Notes: generated by a model from the sequence alone, not told the origin. A stretch of DNA of 11,867 nt from an uncultured Collinsella sp. (GCA_900545835.1 URBB01000064.1:1-11867); one strand, 5' to 3'; positions 1 through 5,939 are shown, counted from the stretch's first letter. Numbers and translations are program-made.

Positions 1-1
1 T

Positions 2-214
2 GACGTGCATGTGGCCTATCCGCAGTATGAGCAGGTGCTTCGCTTGGCCCAGGATTCGGGTGCCAAGGTTTCGGATACCGATTACGCGGATACCGTTACA
101 CTTCACTTGGTGTTTAAGGCGGGGGAGCAGGAGCCATTTTGCGCCAAGATGCGCGAGCTTATGGCGGGACGCGAGGAGATCGAGGTCGGCGCTCCCGAAT
201 TTGCCGAGTTCTGA
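2..214 (+). CDS. YigZ/IMPACT family protein, C-terminal part (5' truncated)
   Basis: The open frame runs in from the left window edge and stops at TGA 212-214; about 70 residues remain. The visible part resembles the C-terminal DUF1949 domain of YigZ/IMPACT-family proteins: a YxxYEQVLRL helix, then a VSDTDYADTVTLHLVF strand pattern, then a helix with an FCAKMREL-type sequence. In this family the domain follows an N-terminal UPF0029/Impact fold and is thought to aid nucleic-acid or ribosome-related binding; the biochemical role is poorly defined. A GTG at 5 could be read as a start, but the frame is open upstream and the family is about 200 residues long, so this is a fragment and not a small gene. 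The N-terminal domain cannot be checked here. Confidence 0.7.
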   Translation, partial: DVHVAYPQYEQVLRLAQDSGAKVSDTDYADTVTLHLVFKAGEQEPFCAKMRELMAGREEIEVGAPEFAEF

Positions 215-268
215 CGGCGACAGCCGGCGTGCTTTTGGATGGATCCCAAGCGCGCCGGCCGTCGTTTT
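213..268 (+). terminator. Rho-independent terminator after the YigZ-family gene
   Basis: GCCGGCGTGC (223-232) pairs with GCGCGCCGGC (250-259), with one G-U wobble. Inside it TTGG (235-238) pairs with CCAA (246-249). GACG (213-216) can pair with CGTC (260-263) as an outer extension across a bulge. TTTT follows at 265-268. The hairpin starts at the stop codon of the upstream gene. It may also stop transcripts arriving on the minus strand from the gene at 282-728, but no U-tract is present in that direction. Confidence 0.75.
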
Positions 269-281
269 ATGTCGCTGCCGT

Positions 282-728
282 TTACTCGGCGAGCTGCTTT
301 AGCACATCACAGGCGATTTCGACGGCATCGTCGATGCAGCCGGGGCAGCTGCGGAGCGGACCCTTGTCCGATCCGATGCCCTTGAGCGTGCCGCAGACGG
401 TCGTCGTGTTCTTCTCGCCAAAGCGCTTGGCGATTTCGCGCGACAGCTTGTAGGTCTGGCCCTTAGTCTTGGGGTTTTCCATGCCGTCGCTCATTACAAA
501 CCCCATGATGGCCACGGCGCCCGAGATGGCGCCGCAGGTCTCGGTCATGCCACCCATGCCGGCGCCAAAGCCCTCGGTGAGGGTAAAGGCGGTCTGGGGG
601 TCGAGCCCGACGGCAGGTGCGAGCGTGCAGGCAACGGCCTGGGCGCAGTTAAAGCCACGGGCGTGGTATTCGGCAGCTTGAGCCTGACAGGCGGTGATGT
701 CGAGCTGGGCCGTATCGATTTGCTTCAT
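282..728 (-). CDS. C_GCAxxG_C_C family protein (redox/metal-type cysteine motif)
   Basis: A 148-residue protein of the C_GCAxxG_C_C family, a small cytoplasmic family of unknown biochemical function with conserved cysteines that suggest redox or metal binding. Visible signatures: GFNCAQAV (C28), a glycine-rich GFGAGMGG stretch (53-60), TCGAISG (C65), VCGTLKG (C112) and CPGC (C128, C131). No signal peptide or membrane segment is seen. The frame stays open upstream for 36 more codons, but the ATG at 726-728 is preceded on its strand by AAGGAGA at about 6 nt spacing, so I start there. The gene stands alone, divergent from metY. An inverted repeat (764-779) lies 36 nt upstream of the start and may be its operator. 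Members of this family often lie near redox genes; the metY neighbour hints at sulfur metabolism but does not prove it. Confidence 0.85.
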   Translation of the reverse strand: MKQIDTAQLDITACQAQAAEYHARGFNCAQAVACTLAPAVGLDPQTAFTLTEGFGAGMGGMTETCGAISGAVAIMGFVMSDGMENPKTKGQTYKLSREIAKRFGEKNTTTVCGTLKGIGSDKGPLRSCPGCIDDAVEIACDVLKQLAE

Positions 729-763
729 CGTTGTCTCCTTGGTTACGGTGTACCCGACTATGG

Positions 764-779
764 TACCCGTGACGGGGTA
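764..779. promoter_or_regulatory. Operator-like inverted repeat TACCC-N6-GGGTA
   Basis: TACCC (764-768) and GGGTA (775-779) form a 5-bp inverted repeat in the leader of the minus-strand C_GCAxxG gene; a further TACCCG half-site lies at 751-756. Such TACCC/GGGTA palindromes resemble operators of CsoR/CstR-type copper or persulfide repressors, where the spacer is usually slightly shorter. No repressor gene is in the window, so the assignment is inference. Confidence 0.3.
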
Positions 780-872
780 TGTAATCATCGAGAGCTTCAT
801 GGATGCCTCATTTTTATCTATCGAGCAAATGCCCAAGGCTTGAGATAAATACCCCTAATCAATTTGTCCCAT

Positions 873-893
873 AACCTACCTTGGGGATGGGTT
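873..893. promoter_or_regulatory. Operator-like dyad next to the metY promoter
   Basis: AACCTACC (873-880) and GATGGGTT (886-893) are inverted with 6 of 8 positions paired around a 5-base centre. A second overlapping inverted repeat, CCCAT (868-872) and ATGGG (887-891), shares the right half. The dyad touches the -35 box of the metY promoter, a typical place for a regulator. The regulator is unknown. Confidence 0.35.
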
Positions 894-920
894 GAGAGGG
901 GTGCAGGGTAGCGGTATCGT
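892..920 (+). promoter_or_regulatory. Sigma-70-type promoter of metY
   Basis: TTGAGA (892-897, 5 of 6 to TTGACA), a 17-nt spacer and TATCGT (915-920, 4 of 6 to TATAAT). The predicted start near 927 gives a leader of about 32 nt, too short for a SAM riboswitch. The rest of 729-891 holds the two operator-like repeats and no gene that I can support. Confidence 0.5.
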
Positions 921-958
921 GAACCGAATAAAACGTAACCCAGGCAAGGGAGCTAGAT

Positions 959-2242
959 ATGAGCGAGCAGACTATCGGCACTACATGTGTTCAGGGCGGC
1001 TATCACCCGGGAGATGCGGAGCCGCGCCAGGTGCCCATCTACCAGTCCACCACGTGGAAGTACGACACGTCCGAGCACATGGGCAAGCTGTTTGACCTGG
1101 AGGAGTCTGGCTACTTCTACAGCCGTCTGCAGAACCCCACGTGCGATTTGGTTGCCGCCAAGATCTGCGAGATGGAGGGCGGCGCCGCAGCGATGCTCAC
1201 GAGTTCGGGCATGGCTGCGAACTTCCTCGCTATCTTTAACGTGGCCGGTGCCGGCGATCACGTGGTCGCAAGCTCTGCCATTTACGGCGGTACGTATAAC
1301 CTGCTCGCCCACACCATGGGCCGCATGGGCGTGACCTGCACGTTCGTCGCCCCCGACTGCACCGATGAGGAGCTGGAGGCTGCCTTTCAGCCCAACACAA
1401 AGCTCGTCTTTGGCGAGACGATCGCAAACCCCGCCCTTGCCGTGCTCGATATTGAGCGCTTTGCCAAGGCCGCACATGACCACGGCGTGCCGCTGATGGT
1501 CGACAACACCTTCCCGACGCCCGTGATGTGCCGTCCCTTTGAGTGGGGCGCCGACATCGTTACGCACTCCACCACCAAGTACATGGATGGACATGCTGCC
1601 TACCTGGGCGGCGTGATCGTCGACCACGGCCAGTTTGACTGGATGGCCCATGCGGACAAGTTCCCGGGTCTCACCACGCCTGACGAGAGCTACCATGGCG
1701 TGACCTATGCCGAGAAGTTCGGTCGCGAGGGCGCCTTCATTACCAAGGCCACCGCGCAGCTCATGCGCGATCTTGGCCCCATGCAGAACCCGCAGGCGGC
1801 GTTCTTCTTGAACAGCTCGCTCGAGAGCCTGCATGTGCGCATGCCGCGTCATTGCGAGAACGGCCTGGCCGTTGCCAAGTTCCTGCAGAGCCATCCCAAG
1901 GTGCGCTTCGTGAGCTATCCGGGTCTGGAGGGCGACAAGTACTATGACCTCGCTCAGAAGTACATGCCAAACGGTACCTGCGGCGTTGTGAGCTTTGGCT
2001 TTAATGGTGGTCGCGCGGCGGCCGAGACCTTTATGAAGAGCCTCAAGCTCGCCCAGATCGCCACGCACGTGGCCGACGCCCGCACTTGTTGCCTGCATCC
2101 CGCTAATGCCACACATCGTCAGATGAACGATGAGGAGCTCATCGCCTGCGGCATCTCCGCCGACATGGTACGCCTGTCGTGTGGCCTCGAGGACACGGCC
2201 GACTTGATTGCCGACCTTGAGCAGGCACTCGAGCAGTGCTAG
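959..2242 (+). CDS. metY: O-acetylhomoserine sulfhydrylase-type PLP enzyme (Cys/Met metabolism family)
   Basis: A 427-residue fold-type I PLP enzyme of the Cys/Met metabolism family. It most resembles O-acetylhomoserine aminocarboxypropyltransferase, which makes homocysteine from O-acetylhomoserine and sulfide in the cytoplasm. Landmarks: YSRLQNPT (54-61, phosphate contact), a TSSGMAAN loop (81-88), YGGTYNL (109-115), VDNTFPTP with D182 that contacts the pyridine nitrogen, and the Schiff-base lysine K207 in HSTTKYMDGH. The C-terminus has the family SCGLED signature. Length matches MetY (about 430) better than MetB (about 380), although methionine gamma-lyase or cystathionine gamma-synthase activity cannot be excluded by eye. 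The ATG at 959 follows AAGGGAG (946-952) at 6 nt. The -10 box of the next transcription unit overlaps its stop codon. Confidence 0.9.
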   Translation: MSEQTIGTTCVQGGYHPGDAEPRQVPIYQSTTWKYDTSEHMGKLFDLEESGYFYSRLQNPTCDLVAAKICEMEGGAAAMLTSSGMAANFLAIFNVAGAGDHVVASSAIYGGTYNLLAHTMGRMGVTCTFVAPDCTDEELEAAFQPNTKLVFGETIANPALAVLDIERFAKAAHDHGVPLMVDNTFPTPVMCRPFEWGADIVTHSTTKYMDGHAAYLGGVIVDHGQFDWMAHADKFPGLTTPDESYHGVTYAEKFGREGAFITKATAQLMRDLGPMQNPQAAFFLNSSLESLHVRMPRHCENGLAVAKFLQSHPKVRFVSYPGLEGDKYYDLAQKYMPNGTCGVVSFGFNGGRAAAETFMKSLKLAQIATHVADARTCCLHPANATHRQMNDEELIACGISADMVRLSCGLEDTADLIADLEQALEQC

Positions 2243-2245
2243 GCT
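2217..2245 (+). promoter_or_regulatory. Candidate promoter for the efflux-gene leader
   Basis: TTGAGC (2217-2222), a 17-nt spacer and TAGGCT (2240-2245), an actinobacterial-style pair; the -10 overlaps the metY stop codon TAG. The predicted start near 2252 would give a leader of about 135 nt in front of the efflux permease, containing a hairpin, a short ORF and a terminator. Coding sequence can produce such matches by chance, so this needs 5'-end mapping. Confidence 0.4.
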
Positions 2246-2260
2246 AGCGTTCGCATAAGG

Positions 2261-2287
2261 CGCCGATGCTGGCAGAAAGCTTCGGCG
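2261..2287 (+). other. Leader hairpin upstream of the attenuator-like terminator
   Basis: CGCCGATGCT (2261-2270) pairs with AGCTTCGGCG (2278-2287) with a single T-T mismatch and a 7-nt loop. The hairpin hides the ATG of the possible leader ORF and lies directly after its Shine-Dalgarno site. It is separate from the terminator stem 24 nt downstream. Confidence 0.4.
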
Positions 2288-2367
2288 ACCTTTCGTTCCG
2301 ATTCCGTAGGCGGGACCCCAATCGCGGCTGTTTGCAGGCGATCGGGGCCCCGTTTTTTTTGCGTTAG
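2266..2367 (+). CDS. Possible 33-codon leader ORF ahead of the efflux gene
   Basis: ATG 2266 to TAG 2365-2367 encodes 33 residues. AAGG (2257-2260) lies 5 nt before the ATG. The peptide has an arginine-rich middle (FRFRRRDPNR) encoded partly by CGA, AGG and CGG codons, and its 3' half runs through the intrinsic terminator at 2311-2360. Ribosome position on this ORF could therefore decide whether the terminator forms. The ORF is short and shows no homology that I recognise, so it may be chance. It is listed because its placement between a candidate promoter and a terminator is what a leader-peptide attenuator would look like. Confidence 0.25.
   Translation: MLAESFGDLSFRFRRRDPNRGCLQAIGAPFFLR
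2311..2360 (+). terminator. Strong intrinsic terminator / attenuator before the efflux gene
   Basis: CGGGACCCCAATCGC (2311-2325) pairs with GCGATCGGGGCCCCG (2338-2352): a 15-bp stem with two A-C mismatches, a 12-nt loop and an uninterrupted T8 (2353-2360). It ends transcription from metY. It also lies only 14 nt before the Shine-Dalgarno site of the next gene, which leaves no room for a promoter in between. The efflux gene must therefore be read through this terminator. Confidence 0.85.
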
Positions 2368-2386
2368 GCCACTCGAAAGGATGGAT

Positions 2387-3691
2387 ATGGAGAAAACTGC
2401 AGAGCAGTTGCGCCGCGAGCACATTGCTCTAGAGGGTGACACCCATGGCAAGAACAAATGGGCGATTCTGTTTACCGTGCTCATCATGACGTTTATGGTG
2501 TGTCTGGATTCGACCGTCGTTACCGTGGCGCTGCCCGTGATGCAAAAGGAGCTGGGCGTGGGCCTCGATCGCATTCAGCTGGTAAGCTCGGTGTATCTGC
2601 TTGCGACATGCGTGGCTATGTTGCCGTTTGGCCGTCTGGGCGACGTGCGCGGCAAGGTGAATGTGTTCCAGCTGGGCGTCATCGTCTTTTCGGTCGGTTC
2701 GCTGCTGTGCGGCCTTTCGGCCTCGCTCGAGGTTCTTATCCTGGCACGCATTGTTCAGGGCATCGGTTGCGCGGCGGCCATGGCTAACAACATGGGTATC
2801 ATCACCGAGTCGTTTCCGGCGCGCGAACGTGGCCGTGCCATGGGTATTCTCGCGACCTTCGTGGCCCTCGGCATGATGTGTGGCCCCGTGCTCGGTGGCA
2901 TGCTGGTGGCAAGCTTTCCCTGGGAGAGCATCTTCCTCATCAACCTGCCCATTGGCGTCATCTCGTTTATCGTGGGGCTCTACACGTTGCCGCATGTTAA
3001 GCCGGAGGCCGGCGACCGTCCCATGTCCCTTGCCGAGGCCGCTCGTCGCTGCTTTGCAAATTCGGCCTTTACCATCAACCTTGCCTGCATGCTCATCGTG
3101 TTCGTTGGTATTGGCGCATCCGAGTTTATCCTGCCGTTCTATTTTCAGGACGCCCACGGCTTTGGTTCCGACATTTCCGGATTGCTGTTTTTGGCGCTGC
3201 CGATGGTGAATGCCTTTATCGGCCCGCTTTCGGGTGCGGTTTCGGACCGTGTTGGCTGCGAGGGTCCCACGGCGGTCGGCCTGGGCGTGTACGTGTGCGG
3301 GCTCTTTGCGGTAAGTACGCTCGACGAGCACTCTTCCATCCCTGTGATTGTGTGCTGTGCCGCGTTTATGTCGTGCGGTACGTCGATTTTCCAGAGCCCC
3401 AACAACTCGCTGTATATGGGCTCGGCTCCGCGCGAAGCGCTCGGCTTTGCGGGCAGCCTGGGTAGTTTGGCACGCTACGCCGGCATGGCGCTCGGCATTA
3501 CGGCGGCGTCGCATATCCTGTATGGGCAGATGAGCGTGGCAATGGGCGAGGCCGTGACCAGTTTTGTTACAGGTCGTCCGGACGTATTCCTATTCGGCTT
3601 TCGCTCGGTGTTCTACGTACTCATGGCTGTGGCCGCCGTGGGCTTTGCGCTTGCCATGGTGCGTTTGGTGAAGATGCGCGCCCGCCATTAG
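2387..3691 (+). CDS. MFS transporter, DHA2 drug:H+ antiporter type, probably 12 TM
   Basis: A 434-residue integral membrane protein of the major facilitator superfamily, probably a proton-driven multidrug exporter. Signatures (numbered from the chosen start): DSTVVTVALP (motif D1, about 41-50), GRLGDVRGKVNVF (motif A, about 82-94), ARIVQGIG (about 118-125) and GPVLGGMLV followed by IFLINLPIG (motif C and the helix 5-6 hallmark of the DHA2 group). DHA2 proteins usually have 14 helices and about 470-510 residues. Here the sequence passes from helix 6 almost directly to the segment matching helix 9 (LPFYFQDAHGFG), so the usual helix 7-8 insert seems absent. Two ATGs compete (2381 and 2387); GAAAGG at 2375-2380 abuts the first but is 6 nt from the second, so I choose 2387. 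Substrate unknown. Confidence 0.85.
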   Translation: MEKTAEQLRREHIALEGDTHGKNKWAILFTVLIMTFMVCLDSTVVTVALPVMQKELGVGLDRIQLVSSVYLLATCVAMLPFGRLGDVRGKVNVFQLGVIVFSVGSLLCGLSASLEVLILARIVQGIGCAAAMANNMGIITESFPARERGRAMGILATFVALGMMCGPVLGGMLVASFPWESIFLINLPIGVISFIVGLYTLPHVKPEAGDRPMSLAEAARRCFANSAFTINLACMLIVFVGIGASEFILPFYFQDAHGFGSDISGLLFLALPMVNAFIGPLSGAVSDRVGCEGPTAVGLGVYVCGLFAVSTLDEHSSIPVIVCCAAFMSCGTSIFQSPNNSLYMGSAPREALGFAGSLGSLARYAGMALGITAASHILYGQMSVAMGEAVTSFVTGRPDVFLFGFRSVFYVLMAVAAVGFALAMVRLVKMRARH

Positions 3692-3784
3692 CATGTTGGG
3701 AGGCTGTCTGCCACGATTCGCGCCGTCCCAAAAAGACTGGTTTGTGGTGCGATGTGGCTTGTGGGGCGGGCGGGGGTCGGTCCG

Positions 3785-3793
3785 TGGTAGACT
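3785..3793 (+). promoter_or_regulatory. Extended -10 promoter of xpt
   Basis: TGGTAGACT fits an extended -10 element (TGn followed by TAGACT). No convincing -35 box lies at normal spacing. Transcription would begin near 3800, giving a leader of about 50 nt with a small hairpin CGCGG (3816-3820)/CCGCG (3829-3833). That is too short to hold a purine riboswitch. Confidence 0.4.
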
Positions 3794-3848
3794 ATCGAAC
3801 AACGTTTATTAATCGCGCGGTATCGTTGCCGCGAGAAGGGGTTGCGCC

Positions 3849-4427
3849 ATGCAGGAGCTTGAGGATCGTATTCGCCATGACGGCATCGTAAAGGCCGGTA
3901 ACGTCCTTAAGGTCGATGCCTTCCTCAACCACCAGTGCGACGTTGAGCTGTTCGACCACATGGGTGCCGAGTGGGCCCGTCTGTTCGAGGGTGTCGAGAT
4001 CAACAAGATCCTGACGATTGAGGCTTCGGGCATTGGCATGGCCTGCATCGCAGCTCAGCATTTTGGCGGCGTGCCGGTGGTCTTTGCCAAGAAGGCGCAG
4101 TCCATCAACCTCGATGGCGAGCAGTATGCCACGACCATCTACTCCTTCACCAAGCAGAAGGAGTACCCGGTCATTGTAGGTAAGCGCTTCCTGTCCGAGG
4201 GCGACAAGGTTCTGATCATCGACGACTTCTTGGCTAACGGCTGTGCGCTTGAGGGTCTCATCAAGATCTGCGAGGCTGCGGGCGCCGAGGTTGCCGGCAT
4301 CGGTATTGCCGTGGAGAAGGGCTTCCAGGGCGGCGGCGATAAGCTCCGTCAGCGCGGCTTCCGCGTTGAGAGCCTGGCCCGTATCGCCGATATGGACTGC
4401 GAGAACGGCGAGATCACCTTCGCCTAA
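3849..4427 (+). CDS. xpt: Xanthine phosphoribosyltransferase
   Basis: A 192-residue cytoplasmic type I phosphoribosyltransferase that converts xanthine and PRPP into XMP for purine salvage. It closely follows the Bacillus Xpt pattern: LKVDAFLNHQ (20-29), ILTIEASGI (54-62), VPVVFAKK (75-82), YSFTKQ (98-103) in the flexible loop, the PRPP-binding motif VLIIDDFLANG (121-131) and FRVESLARI near the C-terminus. Length matches the family (about 190). The ATG is preceded by AGAAGGGG (3834-3841) at 7 nt spacing. No pbuX xanthine permease follows, unlike in Bacillus. A hairpin terminator (4455-4490) begins 27 nt after the stop. Confidence 0.95.
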   Translation: MQELEDRIRHDGIVKAGNVLKVDAFLNHQCDVELFDHMGAEWARLFEGVEINKILTIEASGIGMACIAAQHFGGVPVVFAKKAQSINLDGEQYATTIYSFTKQKEYPVIVGKRFLSEGDKVLIIDDFLANGCALEGLIKICEAAGAEVAGIGIAVEKGFQGGGDKLRQRGFRVESLARIADMDCENGEITFA

Positions 4428-4454
4428 GCGCGCAACACAAGCGATTGGTATGCG

Positions 4455-4490
4455 ATGTGACAAAGGGACTTTCCCTTTGTCACATTTTTT
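4455..4490 (+). terminator. Perfect 14-bp palindrome with T-tract after xpt
   Basis: ATGTGACAAAGGGA (4455-4468) pairs perfectly with TCCCTTTGTCACAT (4472-4485) around a CTT loop, followed by T6 (4485-4490). It can act as an intrinsic terminator for xpt. Its arm shares 12 of 14 positions (GTGAnAnAGGGACT) with the larger palindrome at 4899-4969, so it also looks like one copy of a dispersed palindromic repeat family. The next gene's Shine-Dalgarno site starts 3 nt after the T-tract. Confidence 0.8.
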
Positions 4491-4508
4491 ATGAGGGGAG
4501 GTGTTGAT

Positions 4509-4889
4509 ATGGATGAGAACAAGATGGGATGGCGTGAGTATGCGCGCTATGCCGAGATGTCGGTCGAGGAGCTGGCGCACGATTGCGAGGTACAGGTGTT
4601 TCGCGCGACAGGTCCGGGCGGGCAGGGCGTGAACACGACGGACTCTGCGGTGCGCATGAAACATGGGCCCACGGGGATTGTCGTGACGGCGCGTGAGAGC
4701 CGCAGCCAGTTTCAGAATCGCGCGAGCTGTCTGCGTAAGCTGCGCGCTGAGCTTGAGCGTCGCGGGCGTCCACCGCGTCGACGCGTAAAGACCAAGGTGC
4801 CTCAGCGCTCTCGCCAGCGCAGGCTCAACGACAAGCACTTCAACGCCATTAAAAAGGCCAACCGTCGCAAGCTGGGCGGGGAGGAATGA
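4509..4889 (+). CDS. Release-factor-like GGQ protein (probable ribosome rescue)
   Basis: A 126-residue protein with the catalytic domain of class I release factors but no codon-recognition domain. GPGGQGVNTTDSAVRMKH (35-52) contains the GGQ (37-39) that triggers peptidyl-tRNA hydrolysis in this family; PTGIVV and RSQFQNR follow as in release factors. Residues 82-126 are a very basic tail (RPPRRRVKTK, QRSRQRR, KKANRRK). By analogy with ArfB and the mitochondrial C12orf65/mtRF-R proteins, such a tail would enter the empty mRNA channel or bind rRNA. The likely job is to free stalled ribosomes; it is not a PrfB fragment, since both ends look intact. An ATG at 4491 lies in the same frame, but GGGGAGGTG (4494-4502) is ideally placed for ATG 4509. 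The gene sits between two related palindromes. Confidence 0.8.
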   Translation: MDENKMGWREYARYAEMSVEELAHDCEVQVFRATGPGGQGVNTTDSAVRMKHGPTGIVVTARESRSQFQNRASCLRKLRAELERRGRPPRRRVKTKVPQRSRQRRLNDKHFNAIKKANRRKLGGEE

Positions 4890-4898
4890 TCTTATCAA

Positions 4899-4969
4899 TA
4901 AGTTGCGGTGAAATAGGGACTGTTTTGCGGCTTTAGATGCATAAACAGTCCCTATTTCACCGCAACTTA
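4899..4969. repeat. Perfect 27-bp inverted repeat between convergent genes
   Basis: Positions 4899-4925 are the exact reverse complement of 4943-4969 (arm core GCGGTGAAATAGGGACTG). With a single bulged T the stem continues by TGC (4926-4928)/GCA (4939-4941), leaving a 10-nt loop. Neither side carries a U-tract, so this is not a textbook intrinsic terminator, though it separates two convergent genes. The arm shares GTGAnAnAGGGACT with the palindrome at 4455-4485. I infer a REP/REPIN-like dispersed repeat. Confidence 0.85.
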
Positions 4970-4976
4970 GGTGGGG

Positions 4977-5939
4977 TTAGCGGGTGGGATGCCAGACGTG
5001 GAGGGCGCCGGCGAGGATGTCGACCTCGATGCGTGAGGCGACAACGGGCTCGCCGTCGGCCTGGATGGGGTAGTCGGGCTCCTCAAAAGTGAGCTCGGCA
5101 TGGCGGCATCGGCGCATGCGAACCGGTGGCAACTTGGTATGGTGGCCGTCCTTGGCCGAAAGAAACATAGGCAGGGCAACCGCACGCGGAACGGGGCCGC
5201 AGGCGTAGCAGACGTCGAGTACGCCGTCGCAGGGGTCGGCATCGGGGCAGATGCGATAGCCCGAGCCATAGGTAGGACCCAGCTGAATTGCCATGATGAT
5301 CGCCCGCACGCGCTCGGCGGGCGCGCCATCAAAGCTGATGGTCATGGGGTAGTTGCGATAGCGCAGGCCAAACTGCTCAAGTCCCGATAGGGTGTAGAGC
5401 GGAGCGCCGGCGAGGCCCGTCTTTTTGCGCAGCTCGGTGGTGCCCAGGCCGATGGCGGCATCGATGCCGACCGAGAGCGTCTGGTCGTAGTACTCAACGG
5501 TAGCCTCGCCGCTGCCGCTCGCAGGGCTCCACGAGCGAATGCGCCCGATGTCCTGACGCTGCAGCTCGCAGGTGAGCAGCGCGCCAAAATCCTTACCGGA
5601 GAAATCGTCGATGCCGAGCGTTTGGGCAAAATCGTTGCCAGAGCCCACGGGTAGGATGGCAAGAGCGGGGCGGGTGTCCTCCTCTTGCGTCATAAGCCCG
5701 TTGACGACCTCGTGAATCACGCCGTCGCCGCCAAGGGCGATAACGGTGCGATAGCCCTGGGCCTGTGCGGCCAGCTCCTTGGCGTGTCCCATGCGCTCGG
5801 TTAGCACCAAGTCAAACTGGGATGCGCGTGCAGTCATGTCCAAAAAGCGTTGCAGGCGCTCGGCAACTTCGTGCGCCGCACCCGACTGGGCGGCTGGGTT
5901 GGCGATGATGAGCGTGCGGCCAAAATCAGTTGCGTGCAT
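4977..5939 (-). CDS. Diacylglycerol kinase family lipid kinase (DagK/YegS type)
   Basis: A 320-residue member of the DAGK_cat/YegS family, cytoplasmic or membrane-associated enzymes that use ATP to phosphorylate diacylglycerol or related lipids. Signatures: IIANPAAQSG (11-20), the nucleotide-binding loop GGDGVIHEVVNG (70-81), LPVGSGNDFAQTLGI (96-110) and the C-terminal QADGEP (293-298). The usual GGDGT has valine in place of threonine here. The frame is open for 24 codons upstream, but the ATG at 5937-5939 is preceded by CGGGAGTC at about 7 nt, whereas the more distal GTG has no ribosome site. It lies 87 nt downstream of the CLC gene on the same strand, probably in one transcript. In Gram-positive bacteria such kinases recycle diacylglycerol released during lipoteichoic acid or glycolipid synthesis; the substrate here is not shown. 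Confidence 0.88.
   Translation of the reverse strand: MHATDFGRTLIIANPAAQSGAAHEVAERLQRFLDMTARASQFDLVLTERMGHAKELAAQAQGYRTVIALGGDGVIHEVVNGLMTQEEDTRPALAILPVGSGNDFAQTLGIDDFSGKDFGALLTCELQRQDIGRIRSWSPASGSGEATVEYYDQTLSVGIDAAIGLGTTELRKKTGLAGAPLYTLSGLEQFGLRYRNYPMTISFDGAPAERVRAIIMAIQLGPTYGSGYRICPDADPCDGVLDVCYACGPVPRAVALPMFLSAKDGHHTKLPPVRMRRCRHAELTFEEPDYPIQADGEPVVASRIEVDILAGALHVWHPTR

Noticed and set aside
953..2422. 489-codon open frame on the minus strand across metY
   Set aside because: It is exactly antisense to a well-supported PLP enzyme. Its protein is low-complexity (His/Gly/Ala/Arg rich) with no motifs, and it reflects strong third-position GC bias.
2429..3514. 361-codon open frame on the minus strand across the efflux gene
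   Set aside because: Antisense shadow of a membrane protein; its product is highly charged and repetitive in composition and has no ribosome site or family motif.
3696..3731. Hairpin TTGGGAGGC / GCC-g-TCCCAA after the efflux gene as a terminator
   Set aside because: The stem is followed by A5, not T, on the coding strand, so it is not an intrinsic terminator for the upstream gene. No minus-strand gene needs one here.
3794..3848. Purine riboswitch ahead of xpt
   Set aside because: The leader after the likely -10 is only about 50 nt and lacks the three-way junction consensus; only a 5-bp hairpin is present.
3792..4898. 368-codon minus-strand frame across xpt and the release-factor-like gene
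   Set aside because: It runs through two supported genes and a terminator hairpin; composition-driven shadow.
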